Assembly (NCBI GenBank): GCA_023415375.1
Contig: JAEZKW010000365.1
Span: 1-13,837 of the forward strand
Length of the DNA: 13,837 bases
From: Bacillota bacterium
Lineage (GTDB): Bacteria > Bacillota > UBA4882 > UBA8346
Direction: 5' to 3'
The notes beneath the pieces are model-generated. The model did not search any database and was not told the origin of the DNA. It saw only the letters and a list, made by a program, of their open reading frames with translations. Below are positions 13,072 to 13,837 of the stretch, piece by piece. A program made the translations under genes and the position numbers. Positions within the stretch are counted from its first letter, which is position 1, and each line of letters opens with the position of its first letter.

Positions 13072-13837
13072 ATGGAAAATACCAATATCGTAGTCAATCA
13101 AGCAGAAGCAGCAATTCAAGTAGTACAACCGACTATTAATCTTCCAATTATCACAAATCACGACGATTTACTCGAAGCAATCAAATCCAATATAGCTGAC
13201 GGGGAAAAGTTACGTTTTGACCGAATCTCGGTTCCTGCCGCTGGGGGTTTATCGTTTACCGTTATCAATGAAAATAACCAAGAAACGGCCATTACCTCTT
13301 TTCGCGGAGTCATTCTTGGTTTTCAAAACTATTGCATTTGGTACCAGAAAAACTATAGCGATAGGGAAGAGGGAGAGGAACCGGTATTTTGTTTCTCGGC
13401 CGACCGAGTCACCGGATCCGGATGCCCAGAGGGGAATATTCCAACCGGTCAAAAATGCGTAGAATGCAAAAAGAAACAATGGGGAAGCGACCGCAATGGT
13501 GGAGAAGGAACAGACTGCCATGATCGCTGCGCTATTTGGATTGCAAAAGAAAATGAAGCAATGCCGGTTCTAATTGACCTACCACGTACCTCATTAACAA
13601 ACTTTAGAGATTATCGGCAATTTCTCATCAAGAAGATAGGACAGCCCATTTACGGTGTAATCACCGAAATCAGCCTGGAAAGCGTTCAAGGGAAAAAATC
13701 CAAATACTCTGCCGTAAAGTTTACCCGGGGAACGACTTTAACCCAGGGCGAAAAAGCCATTATGAATGAGCTTAAAAACGACCTCAAAAATGACATGATT
13801 GTTGATTACACAACCATGAAACAGCTAGCAGCAACGG
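13072..13837 (+). CDS. Cysteine-rich phage/plasmid-type protein, 3' end outside window
   Basis: The ATG at 13072 follows AGGAGG (13060-13065), and 255 codons are open to the window edge. After an N-terminal region of about 75 residues comes a strand-rich part (ITSFRGVILGFQNYCIWY). A probable zinc site follows, with Cys118, Cys129, Cys132, Cys149 and Cys153 spaced as C-x10-C-x2-C-x16-C-x3-C around a QWGS motif. Then come LPRTSLTNFRDY and ITEISLES. The pattern resembles uncharacterised proteins of Firmicute phages and plasmids near recombination or replication genes; nucleic-acid binding is a guess from the zinc site and context. Confidence 0.8.
   Translation, partial: MENTNIVVNQAEAAIQVVQPTINLPIITNHDDLLEAIKSNIADGEKLRFDRISVPAAGGLSFTVINENNQETAITSFRGVILGFQNYCIWYQKNYSDREEGEEPVFCFSADRVTGSGCPEGNIPTGQKCVECKKKQWGSDRNGGEGTDCHDRCAIWIAKENEAMPVLIDLPRTSLTNFRDYRQFLIKKIGQPIYGVITEISLESVQGKKSKYSAVKFTRGTTLTQGEKAIMNELKNDLKNDMIVDYTTMKQLAAT

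Larger units (their letters stand above)
6460..13837. mobile_element. Integrative element (prophage or ICE/IME) at tRNA-Ala, right end outside window
   Basis: The block starts at the 3' end of a tRNA gene and opens with a tyrosine integrase, an XRE repressor, a divergent small HTH protein and an excisionase-like protein, followed by a DNA methyltransferase and a string of small genes with strong ribosome binding sites. Two long non-coding structured stretches and a tRNA-like gene interrupt the gene string. No structural phage gene, relaxase or secretion gene is visible, so prophage and conjugative or mobilizable element cannot be told apart. No attR copy is seen, so at least 7.4 kb belong to the element and it continues to the right. 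Confidence 0.85.

Noticed and set aside
13249..13521. Hydrophobic minus-strand frame of 90 codons
   Set aside because: It lies antisense to the cysteine-rich protein gene that has a perfect binding site; its hydrophobicity is the mirror of the charged sense codons.

Overview
The window reads as chromosomal DNA of a low-to-mid GC Firmicute-type bacterium, followed by the left end of an integrated mobile element. Evidence for a Firmicute is the strong AGGAGG-type ribosome binding sites, the GTG/TTG starts, the TGS-containing nucleoside kinase and the overall gene style. An AsmA-like envelope protein hints at a lineage with an outer membrane (a diderm Firmicute), but one gene cannot settle this.

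Region 1 (1-6300) is core chromosome. It holds the 3' part of metK with a clear terminator, an orphan NarL/LuxR-type response regulator, a short DUF192-type protein, a TGS/uridine-kinase-like nucleoside kinase, and on the minus strand a VOC (glyoxalase-fold) protein and an AsmA-like membrane-anchored protein. Two related fold-back sequences (2007-2120 and a decayed 4322-4415) flank the DUF192-kinase pair.

Region 2 (6271-6501) is a tRNA-Ala(GGC) gene with a near-consensus promoter, a leader carrying five copies of a nonamer, an encoded CCA, and a rho-independent terminator.

Region 3 (about 6460 to the right edge) is an integrative element, prophage or ICE/IME, whose integrase gene points back at the tRNA-Ala 3' end. 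Its switch region is typical: an XRE repressor coupled to the integrase on the minus strand, and a divergent small HTH protein plus an excisionase-like protein on the plus strand. The 200-base intergenic region between them has near-consensus promoters and an array of about six related decamers. Rightward follow an adenine methyltransferase, a 31-aa membrane peptide, an approximately 490-base highly structured non-coding stretch ending in a tRNA-like gene, a PP-loop (PAPS-reductase-like) protein, several small proteins, a coiled-coil protein, a second non-coding structured stretch of about 560 bases, and the start of a cysteine-rich phage/plasmid-type protein cut by the window end. No attR is visible, so the element continues beyond the window.

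The most interesting material is the pair of long structured non-coding regions (about 9830-10316 and 12511-13060). The first carries a boxA-like sequence of the kind seen in Firmicute rRNA leaders and leads directly into a tRNA-like gene. Both contain the same GCGTGG...GGACACGC module, with and without an apical hairpin. Size, mobile-element context and tRNA adjacency recall the large ornate RNAs GOLLD and ROOL, but identity could not be tested here.
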